Source: an uncultured Caryophanales bacterium (lineage in GTDB: Bacteria; Bacillota_I; Bacilli_A; RFN20; CAG-826). Taken from it: a DNA stretch of 62,962 nt. Location of the stretch: the NCBI GenBank assembly GCA_947302535.1, contig CAMYVX010000006.1, positions 1-62,962 of the forward strand. Direction: 5' to 3'. The position numbers and the translations under genes were made by a program. Below, in pieces: positions 48,897 to 57,666 of this stretch (the stretch's first letter is position 1; each line of letters starts with the position of its first letter). A model generated the notes under the pieces. The model ran no database searches. It saw only the letters and a list, made by a program, of their open reading frames with translations, and was not told the origin of the DNA.

Positions 48897-50159
48897 ATAT
48901 CTCTTTTCTAATTCATCAGTGGCTTTTTGACAATTATTAAAAATATCATCAATAGATTCATCTAAGAAGAATTCTCCTTTATCAAAGAGGATTTTTCCGT
49001 TAATCATAGTCATGGAAATATTTGAGGGGTTACCACTATAAACGATATTGGTGATGATATCGTTAAGTGGTTGCATATTTGGAGAAGATAAATCTATTTC
49101 AATAATGTCCGCTAATTTGTTTTCTTTTAAAACATCACATTCATTTAATCCCATGGCTCTTGCTGCGTTACAAGTGGCCATCTTTAAAATATCAAATGAA
49201 GCCAAACAATTTGGATTTTTTGTTCTTAGGTTTTGTAATGAAAATGTTAAAGCCATTTCTTTAAACATATCTAAACAGTTGTTGCTTGCTGGTCCATCTG
49301 TTCCTAGAGCTACATTAATACCAGCTTCTAAATAATCAGTAATTGGAGGAATACCGCTTGAGAGTTTGGTGTTACTACCAGGACAAGAAACAGCGTTTAA
49401 TTTCTTATCTTTAAATATCTTTATATCTTCTTCATTAAAGTAGATACAGTGATATCCGCCTCCGCCATAATCAAACAATCCAGCATCAGCAAAGAATTTT
49501 ACTGGCGAACATCCTCTAGCTTTATAACAATTATCAACTTCATCTTTTGTTTCGCTAATGTGAGCATAGAAAGGCGCTTTTAATTCTTTAACAGCTTTTT
49601 TCATCATTTCTAGTTCTATATCGCCGGTTGTATATTCGGCATGAACTCCTAAACAATAGGTGATCAAGGAATCTTTCTTATCGTTAAAATAATGATATGT
49701 AGAAAGTACTTTTTCATAAGAACCATTATAAGTTCCTAACAAAACAACTCTCATACCCATTTCTTCCGCTGCTTTCGCGGACATGTGTGGGAAATAATAT
49801 TGATCAAAACAAGCAGTAATGCCGTTACGGATATATTCTAAATAAGCTACTTTAGCAAAGTGATAAACATCTTCTTCTTTTAGTTCTTTCTCACGAGGAA
49901 AAACAACATCAAAAAGCCAATCATGTAGCTTTAAACCATCACTCTTACTACGTAAGAATGTCATCGCACTATGAGCGTGGGCATTTTTAAATCCTGGCAT
50001 TAAAAGATTACCATGACAATCTCTTATGATATTAACTTTCTCCTTAAGAGGCTTTTCACTAATCTTTTTGATACGGTTGTTTTCAATAAGAATATCTCCA
50101 AAAACAATATCGGAGTCTTCCATTGAAAGTATTCTAGCGTTCTTTAATAAAATCTTCAT
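48867..50159 (-). CDS. mtaD: amidohydrolase, MTA/SAH deaminase-like
   Basis: Metal-dependent hydrolase of the TrzN/MtaD group, 430 aa. Metal ligands: NAHAHSAMTFLR (HxH), GVHAEYTT, HISETKDE and LGTDGPASNN (Asp). The N-terminal strand (ILLKNARILSMED) and C-terminal LADIIEIDL strand form the composite domain. Deamination of methylthioadenosine or S-adenosylhomocysteine is the best family match; guanine or other substrates cannot be excluded. TATAGT ends 9 nt before the ATG with no SD. Confidence 0.82.
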   Translation of the reverse strand: MKILLKNARILSMEDSDIVFGDILIENNRIKKISEKPLKEKVNIIRDCHGNLLMPGFKNAHAHSAMTFLRSKSDGLKLHDWLFDVVFPREKELKEEDVYHFAKVAYLEYIRNGITACFDQYYFPHMSAKAAEEMGMRVVLLGTYNGSYEKVLSTYHYFNDKKDSLITYCLGVHAEYTTGDIELEMMKKAVKELKAPFYAHISETKDEVDNCYKARGCSPVKFFADAGLFDYGGGGYHCIYFNEEDIKIFKDKKLNAVSCPGSNTKLSSGIPPITDYLEAGINVALGTDGPASNNCLDMFKEMALTFSLQNLRTKNPNCLASFDILKMATCNAARAMGLNECDVLKENKLADIIEIDLSSPNMQPLNDIITNIVYSGNPSNISMTMINGKILFDKGEFFLDESIDDIFNNCQKATDELEKRYLSHLHDQTV

Positions 50160-50224
50160 AACACTATTACTATACCTAATTTTATAAATATTGTATTGAG
50201 ATTTTTAATAAAATTAAACAAAAG

Positions 50225-50233
50225 TGGTATAAT
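50225..50233 (+). promoter_or_regulatory. extended -10 element of the cls locus
   Basis: TGG directly before TATAAT (50228-50233), 8 nt before the ATG at 50242. No good -35 is seen at 17 nt, as is common for extended -10 promoters. Predicted leader about 2 nt. Confidence 0.6.
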
Positions 50234-50241
50234 CATTACAT

Positions 50242-50472
50242 ATGGGCATTTTAAAGAAAATATTTTCTCGCTTTGTTATCGTCGCCTTATTAATACTTAT
50301 AGAATTTGGCGTCATATTATTTTTGGCCTTCTATGCCTATGTTCACCTTCTCCCAATCAGTGTGGCGTGCCGTGTTCTCGCGATACTAATAGTTGTCTTT
50401 GTTGTTAACATGGATTGTTGTCCTTTTAGCGGTCCCAGTCGCTGGTATTCTTACATTCTTCCTTTTTGGTAA
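50242..50472 (+). pseudogene. 5' part of cardiolipin synthase in a different frame from the rest
   Basis: This frame encodes KKIFSRFVIVALLILIEFG and a second hydrophobic helix ending VFVVN, the usual two-helix start of Firmicute cardiolipin synthases. After about residue 55 the frame becomes nonsense and stops at 50472, while the expected next helix (TWIVVLLAVPVAGILTFFL) continues in the +1 frame. The conserved NxDxNPxYK-type loop between the helices is missing, so a short out-of-frame deletion around 50405-50412 explains the break. Confidence 0.65.
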
Positions 50473-51742
50473 TAACCGCTTAAGAAAAAGAGAAAAGAAA
50501 TTTCTTAATTATGGAAAAGAAAATTCTTTAAAATATCGCGTTGTTAATAAAAACAGCGTTGAAGAATATGATAGTAAGATTAGGCACAACACTAATCTCT
50601 TTAACTATTTAAGAAATATCGAAGGTGATACTGGTTTTTTTGATAACCATATTACCTACTTTAAAGATGGAGAATCTTTCTTTGAAGATGCGAAGAAAGA
50701 AATGGAAAAAGCAAAGAAATTCATTCTTATTGAATCTTTTATTATTGGTTTAGGAAAATTATGGGATGAAATTCACGAAATCCTCTTAAGGAAAGTTAAA
50801 GAAGGCGTTAAAGTTAGAATCCTTTATGATGATGTTGGAAGTAATCCTTACATTTATGTAAATTATTATCGTCGTCTAAGAAAAGAAGGCATAGAAGCCT
50901 ACGTCTTTAATCCCATGAAACCAATCATGTCTGGTATCTATAATAATAGAGACCATAGAAAAATTATTGTCGTTGATCATACCGCTGCTTATACAGGCGG
51001 GCTCAATATCCGCGATGAATATATCAATTACACTCACCCATTTGGCTATTGGAAAGATGTTGGTATTAAAGTTCAAGGAAGCGCGATCAAATCATTTATC
51101 ATCTTCTTCCTATCAATGTTTGATATGACGAGAAGAGAACAATCTGATTATGACTTCTACTTAGAAGACCCGTATGAAAAATATAATGAAGATGGTTTTA
51201 TCTTCCCGTTTGTTGATGGACCTAATCCATTCTATTCTGATCAAATTGGAGAAAACACTTTCGTCCATATGATTGAAAACGCAAAGAAGAGAATCTATAT
51301 CTCCACACCATATTTAATATGCAGTCATCGTCTCATGAGTGCTTTAAGAAACGCCGCCTTACGAGGGGTAGATGTTAAACTAACAATTCCTGGTATCCCA
51401 GATAAGAAGCTAGTTTATTGGATGACTTTCTCTTCCATTAAGTCGCTTTTAGAATCTGGAGTAAAAGTGTATAAATTTACCCCAGGATTTAACCATGCAA
51501 AAATAGTTTCCGTTGATGGAAATTTATCCTTTGTCGGCACGATTAACTTTGATTATCGTTCATTAGTTCACCACTATGAGGATGGTGCTATTATTTATGA
51601 TAGCCACATCAACTCTGATATAGATAAAGACTATGAAGAAATGATTTCTAAGAGTGAACAAATTACTTTACTTACTTATAAATTTTCCTCGTTTAACCGC
51701 TTAATCTGCGCGTTTTTGCAATTATTCTCACCTTTATTATGA
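50393..51742 (+). CDS. cls: cardiolipin synthase, catalytic part (N-terminus frameshifted)
   Basis: Phospholipase D-family enzyme joining two phosphatidylglycerols to cardiolipin at the membrane. Both HKD motifs are intact: DHRKIIVVDHTAAYTGGLN (about residue 186) and NHAKIVSVDGNLSFVGTIN (about 366), with GSNPYIY- and FDYRSL-type context. The frame can begin only at a TTG (50393) without SD, and its first segment is the second half of the membrane region. The promoter and natural ATG belong to the upstream frame. Either the deletion is real and the enzyme is damaged or re-initiated, or the assembly has an error. PLD core otherwise normal. Confidence 0.85.
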   Translation: MSLLLTWIVVLLAVPVAGILTFFLFGNNRLRKREKKFLNYGKENSLKYRVVNKNSVEEYDSKIRHNTNLFNYLRNIEGDTGFFDNHITYFKDGESFFEDAKKEMEKAKKFILIESFIIGLGKLWDEIHEILLRKVKEGVKVRILYDDVGSNPYIYVNYYRRLRKEGIEAYVFNPMKPIMSGIYNNRDHRKIIVVDHTAAYTGGLNIRDEYINYTHPFGYWKDVGIKVQGSAIKSFIIFFLSMFDMTRREQSDYDFYLEDPYEKYNEDGFIFPFVDGPNPFYSDQIGENTFVHMIENAKKRIYISTPYLICSHRLMSALRNAALRGVDVKLTIPGIPDKKLVYWMTFSSIKSLLESGVKVYKFTPGFNHAKIVSVDGNLSFVGTINFDYRSLVHHYEDGAIIYDSHINSDIDKDYEEMISKSEQITLLTYKFSSFNRLICAFLQLFSPLL

Positions 51743-52515
51743 TGATAGATTATTGTTATCATACACACACTAAACGCTGTGGCCACGCTCGCGGAGAAGA
51801 TGAAGAATATGTTCTCAACGCTATTAGTAACGGTATTAAAGTATTAGGATTTTCTGATCATGTTATGTTACCCCACATTAGCCAAAATGGTATTAGGGGT
51901 GATTTTTCCTTATTAGAAGATTATCTTTCTTCGATAAATAGATTAAAAGAGAAATATAAAGAACAAATTGAAATCCTTATTGGTTTTGAGTGTGAATATT
52001 TGGAAGACTTCGTCCCATATTATAAAGACTTGCTGAAAAGTAAAAAAGTCGATTATCTTATTCTTGGTCAACACTGCCGTATTGATAAAGACAATAATGT
52101 TGAGTGGTATTTTTCTAAAGACACTCCCTTAGCTAATTACACCAAATATAAAGAAGATCTAATTAAAGGAATGAGAAGTGGTCTATTTAAATATGTTGCT
52201 CATCCTGATCTCTTTGTTCCTTCAATAAAAGGAGAATTCAATGAATTCTTTATTAACATGAGTAAAGAAATATGTGAATGCGCTCAAGAGTGCCATATTC
52301 CTCTAGAGATCAATCTTAATGGACATCACTACTATAGACCCTATCCATCTAAAGAATTCTTCTCAGTTGCTAAAGATTATTCTATTGATTTTATCGTTGG
52401 AGTTGATGCTCATACACCAAACGATTTTGCTAGACTAAAAGAAGATTGGTATCTATCTTTTATAAATGAATATAATCTTTCTATTCTTCCTCGTTTAAAA
52501 ATGAAGGAATATTAA
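51739..52515 (+). CDS. PHP-domain phosphatase, HisK (histidinol-phosphatase)-like
   Basis: A 258-residue PHP-fold metal phosphoesterase. Metal ligands: YCYHTHTKRCGH (HxH), LGFSDHV, LIGFECEYLE, ILGQHCRI, VAHPDLF and GVDAHTPNDF. Sequence pattern fits the HisJ/HisK histidinol-phosphatase family, but no his genes are present here and members often have other phosphate ester substrates. The start (ATGATG) overlaps the cls stop. The 3' end overlaps the convergent reductase by 35 nt. Confidence 0.85.
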   Translation: MMIDYCYHTHTKRCGHARGEDEEYVLNAISNGIKVLGFSDHVMLPHISQNGIRGDFSLLEDYLSSINRLKEKYKEQIEILIGFECEYLEDFVPYYKDLLKSKKVDYLILGQHCRIDKDNNVEWYFSKDTPLANYTKYKEDLIKGMRSGLFKYVAHPDLFVPSIKGEFNEFFINMSKEICECAQECHIPLEINLNGHHYYRPYPSKEFFSVAKDYSIDFIVGVDAHTPNDFARLKEDWYLSFINEYNLSILPRLKMKEY

Positions 52516-53632
52516 CTTTTACCACCATATCCGAAAGTGGATAAGTTACGCAGCTATGAATATAGCAAGCCTCTTTATCACTGTAGCGGCGGTGATCGTT
52601 TTCTTCTCTAATTAAATATTCACCTTTAATAACTTTTAATCGACAAAAGCCACATTCGCCACTACGGCAAGCAGAATGAACATATATATTATTTCTTTCT
52701 AAAGCCACTAATATTGATTCGCTATTTTTGGCTTTGATATTTCTAACTTCTAGGCCAATATGAACTTCAATGTTATAAAACTTTTCTTCTTGAATATCTA
52801 ATGTCCCAGTTGGTTCAACGTCAAAACGAACTTTCCTCATATCCATAGGAAGTTTACTTAATTCTTTCTTTAAGTAATCTTTCATCCCTTTCGGCCCGGA
52901 TACAAATATTGAAGTATCTTCTTTTAAATATTTCTTAATGATAGAAGCATCAATAAAACCAACTTCACTATTAAAGGAAGGGTATTTATTCTCTAAAACA
53001 TGAACCACTCTAACTCTTTTAGAGTTTAGCGAATCTAAAAGTGGTAAATCGATAATATCTTCATAATTCTTATCACCTAATAGAATAGTTATATTAACAT
53101 CAAGATTTCTTTCGTTAATATCTTTAGCAATAGAAACAAATGGAGTTACTCCACTTCCTCCCGCAATAGCGAGGATGTTATTTTTGTCTCTTAAAGGTTC
53201 ATATACAAAATTGCCCAACCCAACTTCCATTCTTATTTCGTCATCAACTTTTAAGTCATGACACAAATAAGCGGAAACAAAGCCGTCGGCTTTTTCTTTA
53301 GCAATAATCTCAATATATTTTTCTTTGTAACTAGTTAAAGGAGAGGAAACAATTGAATACGCTCTACTCGTAATAGTGTTTTCTATCTTAAGTATTAAGG
53401 AAGCATAACTACCAGCTTTAAAAAGTGGAACATCTTTGCTTTCAATTCTAATCTTTTTACAAGCCTTGCTAACAGCCTCAATTGAGCTAACTTTGCCAGT
53501 AATAAGACCAGGATGTAAGTTTTTGTTAATAGAAGCAATATAATCTTTCTCTAAAGATGAACAACTTTTTTTAATAGTCTTTCTTCTTAAAGATATATTC
53601 TTAAGCGTCTTGAGGAGGTTTTTAATTTTCAT
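52481..53632 (-). CDS. FAD/NAD(P)-binding reductase with C-terminal 2Fe-2S ferredoxin domain
   Basis: Domain order FAD, NAD(P), 2Fe-2S, like PaaE- and HCR-type reductases. FAD motif RAYSIVSSP (about residue 93), NAD(P) motif AIAGGSGVTPFVSI, and CFVSGPKG-type strand SIFVSGPKGMKD are seen. The ferredoxin domain has CRSGECGFC plus a distal Cys in HSCV, the plant-type 2Fe-2S set. The first ~50 residues are a basic extension. It overlaps the CrtI-like gene by 11 nt with SD AGGAGG, so it very probably passes NAD(P)H electrons to that flavoenzyme. Confidence 0.87.
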   Translation of the reverse strand: MKIKNLLKTLKNISLRRKTIKKSCSSLEKDYIASINKNLHPGLITGKVSSIEAVSKACKKIRIESKDVPLFKAGSYASLILKIENTITSRAYSIVSSPLTSYKEKYIEIIAKEKADGFVSAYLCHDLKVDDEIRMEVGLGNFVYEPLRDKNNILAIAGGSGVTPFVSIAKDINERNLDVNITILLGDKNYEDIIDLPLLDSLNSKRVRVVHVLENKYPSFNSEVGFIDASIIKKYLKEDTSIFVSGPKGMKDYLKKELSKLPMDMRKVRFDVEPTGTLDIQEEKFYNIEVHIGLEVRNIKAKNSESILVALERNNIYVHSACRSGECGFCRLKVIKGEYLIREENDHRRYSDKEACYIHSCVTYPLSDMVVKVNIPSFLNEEE

Positions 53633-55187
53633 ATTTCTTCCTCCTCTTGGCTCTAGCTAGTACATCTATCCCCACTTTTCTACCGTTATTTATAACAGGG
53701 GCCATGCCATCTCCATTAAGTTGATGAGCGCCAGTAAAGAAAAGGTTCTTAACAAATTCTTCTTTATTCTTATCCTGTTGACGAGCCACTACAGAATTAT
53801 CCATCTTATGACGATATCCATAAATGCTTCCCATATAAGCGCCAGTATAATGGGCGATAGTAATCGGAGTCTCAACAATAAGATCAATGATGTGTTTTCT
53901 TAAATCAACATTTAGTCTCTTACTCTCTTTAGCAATTAATTCATTAGCGATTCTATTTTTATAATCTTCATATTCTTCCGCTTTCATGTCTTTAAAAGCG
54001 ACACCTAAAGGAAGACAAGTAATGGAATAAATAGATGTTCCTTCTTTAGAGGCTAAAGGATTAATAACGTTTGGACAAACACTAGTTAAGAAGGTCCAAG
54101 AAGAAGTAGATTTACCTTCTTTAAATTGCTTATCGCAATTAAATTCACCATCACTATAAAAAGTTGCGTAATCATTAATGTTTAAATCCTTATATGGTTT
54201 ATCAAGAAGCATAACAAGAGAAAAGCATGACACCCCTAATTCCATCGCATTGATAGTTTTATAGGCTTTCTTATTTATCCTCTTATCCGACACAATCATC
54301 TTTTGGTAAACCGTATTAGGATAGGCTCCAGAAATAAGATAGTCACAAGAAATAGTAATACCGTTATTTAAAAGAATAGAATCAATTTTTTTGTTTTTAA
54401 CTAGGATTTTATGTACTTTTTGATTAAATTCTACTTGAATGCCTCGATTTTCAACAGCCTCTAAAAGCTTTAAAGACATCTCATAAGAAGTATGTTTTGG
54501 CATATAAGAGCCATAACCTATATAGTCGTACAATAAATAAGCGTAAGGAACAAAAGGAGTCTCGCTAATTGGAGATCCTAAATATACCCAATAAGCAGAT
54601 AATATATCAATCGCAGTTTGCGGTAAATTAAAGGCTTCAAAAGCTTCTTTTACACTATAGCCAGCATAAGAAAGAAAATCTTTAAACTTTTTCATAATGG
54701 CCATATTAGAAAAATCTTTTAAAGTCATCGCGTTCGAGGCTTCATAAATCTTTCCACATAAAGAAAAGAAAGACACCAGTCTATTATAAATAGATCCGTC
54801 TTTATCTTCACAAGCCTCTGCTATTTGTTTACAAGGCAAAGAGAAGTCTCCTTCATTTCCTGGAGATAAAACAAAATCTAAATCATTAGTAACTAGATGG
54901 AAGCAGTCTTTAATTTTAATCCAATCAACATCGATACCATATTCATTAAAAAACTGTCGAATCATTAATGGATTTTCGTTACTACCAATTGACATCATTT
55001 CATGAAGAGAAGCTTCAAATTCAACTTTATCTCTAACATAAGAAGTCGCCACTCCCCCAGGAAGATTATGTTGTTCTAAAACTAAAACAGATAATCCGTG
55101 CCCACTTAAAGTTAAAGCGCTTGATAAACCCGCTAAAGAGGCACCTATAATAACGACATCATAATGGTCTTTATAATACTTTGACAT
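53622..55187 (-). CDS. CrtI-like FAD-dependent oxidoreductase (phytoene desaturase/retinol saturase family)
   Basis: A 521-residue amine-oxidase-fold flavoprotein. N-terminal dinucleotide motif DVVIIGASLAGLSSALTL (10-27), LEQHNLPGGVATSY and the C-terminal FAD-contact FFTGAHQLNGDGMAPVINNGRKVG place it in the CrtI/CrtISO/RetSat group. Substrate is unknown; no carotenoid or quinone genes are nearby. It is the first gene of a two-gene unit with the FAD/2Fe-2S reductase. TATAAT ends 11 nt before its ATG and there is no clear SD. Confidence 0.82.
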   Translation of the reverse strand: MSKYYKDHYDVVIIGASLAGLSSALTLSGHGLSVLVLEQHNLPGGVATSYVRDKVEFEASLHEMMSIGSNENPLMIRQFFNEYGIDVDWIKIKDCFHLVTNDLDFVLSPGNEGDFSLPCKQIAEACEDKDGSIYNRLVSFFSLCGKIYEASNAMTLKDFSNMAIMKKFKDFLSYAGYSVKEAFEAFNLPQTAIDILSAYWVYLGSPISETPFVPYAYLLYDYIGYGSYMPKHTSYEMSLKLLEAVENRGIQVEFNQKVHKILVKNKKIDSILLNNGITISCDYLISGAYPNTVYQKMIVSDKRINKKAYKTINAMELGVSCFSLVMLLDKPYKDLNINDYATFYSDGEFNCDKQFKEGKSTSSWTFLTSVCPNVINPLASKEGTSIYSITCLPLGVAFKDMKAEEYEDYKNRIANELIAKESKRLNVDLRKHIIDLIVETPITIAHYTGAYMGSIYGYRHKMDNSVVARQQDKNKEEFVKNLFFTGAHQLNGDGMAPVINNGRKVGIDVLARAKRRKKYEN

Positions 55188-55207
55188 AATACTTCTTTAT
55201 TATAAAG

Positions 55208-55232
55208 AAAAATAAAAGGGAGTACATCCCTT
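55208..55232 (-). terminator. intrinsic terminator of the AbrB-ABC operon
   Basis: On the minus strand AAGGGA-TGTAC-TCCCTT followed by TTATTTTTC, immediately after the permease stop at 55235. Confidence 0.75.
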
Positions 55233-55234
55233 CT

Positions 55235-55912
55235 TTAAAAATCTACCTTCTCAAGTCTTTTCGCCGAGATACGATAAACTAGTAAATGGATAAGACCATA
55301 GAGAACAAGTCCCCCTAAAAGGAGCAGGAACTGAATCCATAAATCACTATCACATAAGAACGATTTATATCCATTAAATCCAGGAATATAAGGAAGAATA
55401 ATTGTAAAAATAGATAAATAGACAGTAAACCCTAAAATGGTAAGCAAAGTGGACATGACTATCGATTTACCTTTTTTGTAATAAATAGGGAAGAAAATAA
55501 GGTCAGCAACTGCATATCCCACTAAAGCAATCGCCACAATAGAGACATAGCCGTTTAATGTTAAGCCAGCGTTATCAAATTTCCCGCTACCTAAAGATTG
55601 GATATAAAAGGCTAATGGAAGTAATAAACTCATCATAATAATAAAGACAAATTGAATAATCATCACGGTAAATATACGAGCTAAAACAATATCTTTCTTT
55701 CTGACAGGAAGTAATGTTGAAAATAATAAGTCATTACTTTGTTGACCCTTGTTTGCCCCTAAAAAGATGATAGGGTAGCAAGATAAAATATAGATATAAC
55801 CAATCGCTAAAGGATAGCCAGGGATTAAAATCATAAAAGGAAAAAGGAAAATGAAGATATAGCAAATGGGGTGCATCGCTAATTTGAATTCTTTATAAAG
55901 TAAAGCTTTCAT
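55235..55912 (-). CDS. ABC-2 type transporter permease
   Basis: A 225-residue membrane protein with six helices, starting MKALLYKEFKLAMHP, the usual beginning of Firmicute ABC-2 permeases, with the polar loop FSTLLPVRKKDIVLARIF between helices 2 and 3. SD AAGGAG at 8 nt; overlaps the ATPase end by 20 nt. Exporter substrate is unknown. Confidence 0.87.
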   Translation of the reverse strand: MKALLYKEFKLAMHPICYIFIFLFPFMILIPGYPLAIGYIYILSCYPIIFLGANKGQQSNDLLFSTLLPVRKKDIVLARIFTVMIIQFVFIIMMSLLLPLAFYIQSLGSGKFDNAGLTLNGYVSIVAIALVGYAVADLIFFPIYYKKGKSIVMSTLLTILGFTVYLSIFTIILPYIPGFNGYKSFLCDSDLWIQFLLLLGGLVLYGLIHLLVYRISAKRLEKVDF

Positions 55913-56762
55913 GATTCTTACTCCTTTCTAAATAGACCATAATTTGTTCTAAATCTGGCTCTTTAATTTCAATACCTTTTTTCTTAAATAAGTCTTTCTT
56001 ATCGCTACTAACTAGTCCTTCGATATGTTCATCGACCTCTTTATAAGCAATATATTCTTTTTCTAATAAGACATTGTTAGTCTTATCAACAACAAAGGCA
56101 TAGGAATTAATGAAGTCTTGTTTACTACCTGTATATAAAATAGAGCCATCATGGATATAAGTGATATGAGAAGCGCATTTATCTAAATCGCTCGTAATAT
56201 GAGTGGAGAATAAGATGGCTCTATCCTTATTCTTTACAATTTCTTTAAATATATCTAATATCTCATCTCTAGAAACTGGATCAAGCCCACTTGTGGGTTC
56301 ATCTAATATCAATAATTCCGCATGATGAGATAAAGCTATCGCTACTGAATATTTCACTTTCATACCGCTAGATAATTCTTCTAGTTTCTTGTCTAAATCT
56401 AAATTAAATAAACGACAAACTTCTAAAAACTTATTCTCATCAAAGTTTTTATAAAACTTTCTTGTTACCTTCATTAAAGAGCGGATAGTTTTATTGGGAT
56501 AATAATTTATCTCGCTTAAAGCAAAACCAATTCTTTGTTTGTTCTCTAATTCAAAATCTTTCATGTCCTTATCAAAAGCGGCTATTGTTCCACTATCGTA
56601 ATGAACAAGATTCATAATGCTCTTTAAGGTTGTTGTTTTACCCGCTCCATTACGACCAATAAAGCCCATAATTTCTCCCGGTCTAATAACAAAAGAGACA
56701 TCCTTAAGATGAAAAGAAGGATATGATTTATTAACTTTCTCTAACTTTAATAAAGTACTCAT
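55893..56762 (-). CDS. ABC transporter ATP-binding protein (exporter type)
   Basis: Walker A GFIGRNGAGKTTTLKSI (34-50), Q-loop region, signature ELSSGMKVKYSVAIALSHHA, Walker B LLILDEPTSGLDPVSRDEIL and the switch His in LFSTHITSDLDK. 289 aa with a C-terminal extension beyond the NBD, like YtrB/BcrA-type exporters. Its start overlaps the AbrB-like stop by one base (TAATG). Confidence 0.93.
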   Translation of the reverse strand: MSTLLKLEKVNKSYPSFHLKDVSFVIRPGEIMGFIGRNGAGKTTTLKSIMNLVHYDSGTIAAFDKDMKDFELENKQRIGFALSEINYYPNKTIRSLMKVTRKFYKNFDENKFLEVCRLFNLDLDKKLEELSSGMKVKYSVAIALSHHAELLILDEPTSGLDPVSRDEILDIFKEIVKNKDRAILFSTHITSDLDKCASHITYIHDGSILYTGSKQDFINSYAFVVDKTNNVLLEKEYIAYKEVDEHIEGLVSSDKKDLFKKKGIEIKEPDLEQIMVYLERSKNHESFTL

Positions 56763-56956
56763 TATTTTTTCTCCATTAATTCATAGAAAGCCTCTGCTTT
56801 TAATAAAGCTAAGCCTCTAGATTTATCTCCCATCACCATTAATGTATCCCCTTCTTGAATAGAAAACATTTCCCTGGCTTCTTTAGGGATGGTGATTTGT
56901 CCTTTTGGTCCCACCTTTACGGAGACAATAAAGCGGGAATCATTTACTTTATTCAT
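56762..56956 (-). CDS. SpoVT/AbrB-domain transcription regulator
   Basis: Small swapped-hairpin DNA-binding protein: VSVKVGPKGQITIPKEAREM then IQEGDTLMVMGDKS is the AbrB/SpoVT N-terminal fold. An open frame runs further upstream to 57013, but a consensus promoter occupies 56985-57013, so translation must start downstream of about 56978; the ATG at 56956 gives 64 aa and fits the family. It heads the ABC exporter operon and probably regulates it. Antitoxin role is unlikely since an ABC ATPase, not a toxin, follows. Confidence 0.82.
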   Translation of the reverse strand: MNKVNDSRFIVSVKVGPKGQITIPKEAREMFSIQEGDTLMVMGDKSRGLALLKAEAFYELMEKK

Positions 56957-56984
56957 ATTCTTACTTTTCTTACCTTTCTTACAC

Positions 56985-57013
56985 ATTATAGATAACGAAA
57001 AGTAGATTATCAA
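56985..57013 (-). promoter_or_regulatory. near-consensus sigma-A promoter of the AbrB-ABC operon
   Basis: Minus strand: TTGATA (57013-57008), 17-nt spacer, TATAAT (56990-56985). Predicted start near 56978, about 22 nt before the ATG at 56956. Confidence 0.8.
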
Positions 57014-57027
57014 GATAATAAGTAAAC

Positions 57028-57660
57028 TTATATCCCGGCGTAATGGCTAAGTACAACCCAAACAGCAAGAAGGATTAAAATAACTCCTCCAATAATTCCG
57101 GCAATCTCATATTTGCCTTTTAAGAATTTCATTACTTGTTTACCAAGAAATAAACCAATTAAACAAATAATGAAAGTGATAACTAAAATAATACTAACAT
57201 GGAGCCATATTGTTGATGTCGTTGACATATCAGCGTGTAACGCAACTCCAGCGGCTAAGGCATCGATTGCGGTAGCAAAGCCATAGAAAACAACTTCTTT
57301 AATAGAGAAGCATCTTTCTTTTTTCTCTTCTTTAGGTTTTTTCATTTCAATAATTGATTCAATAAGCATCCTGCCACCAATATATAAAAGTAAAGCAAAA
57401 GCTAACCACACCACTATGATGGAAGCTATCTCGCCCGCTTTTGCCCCTCCTCCAGAAACAAGAACTTCCACTAATTCAACAAGCCAAAAACCCACTAATG
57501 GCATAAAAGCTTGCAAGAATCCAAAGACAAAAGCAATAAAGAAAGAGCGCTTTTTATTAATATCAACATATGTTAATCCATCAGTTAAAGCGACAGAAAA
57601 AGCATCCATTGATAGACCAATACCTAATAAAACAATCTGAATTAATATGGAAAAAGTCAT
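57028..57660 (-). CDS. mntP: manganese efflux pump MntP
   Basis: Six-helix Mn2+ exporter made of two DUF204 repeats: GIGLSMDAFSVALTDGL (residues 14-30) and FYGFATAIDALAAGVAL in the second half carry the conserved transmembrane Asp pair. Length 210 aa (family about 185-200) with a Lys/Glu-rich central cytosolic loop. A TTGCTT/TATAAT promoter puts the transcript start exactly on the A of its ATG, so the mRNA should be leaderless and cannot carry a 5' Mn riboswitch. Confidence 0.9.
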   Translation of the reverse strand: MTFSILIQIVLLGIGLSMDAFSVALTDGLTYVDINKKRSFFIAFVFGFLQAFMPLVGFWLVELVEVLVSGGGAKAGEIASIIVVWLAFALLLYIGGRMLIESIIEMKKPKEEKKERCFSIKEVVFYGFATAIDALAAGVALHADMSTTSTIWLHVSIILVITFIICLIGLFLGKQVMKFLKGKYEIAGIIGGVILILLAVWVVLSHYAGI

Positions 57661-57666
57661 AAGGCA

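Noticed and set aside
50393-50472. Programmed +1 frameshift in cls
   Set aside because: No slippery sequence with a stimulatory structure stands at the point where the frame must change, and a conserved loop is missing as well, so a deletion is simpler.
56957-57013. Longer AbrB-like protein starting at the TTG at 57013
   Set aside because: That segment is a near-perfect promoter (TTGATA-17-TATAAT), so it cannot be part of the translated message made from it.
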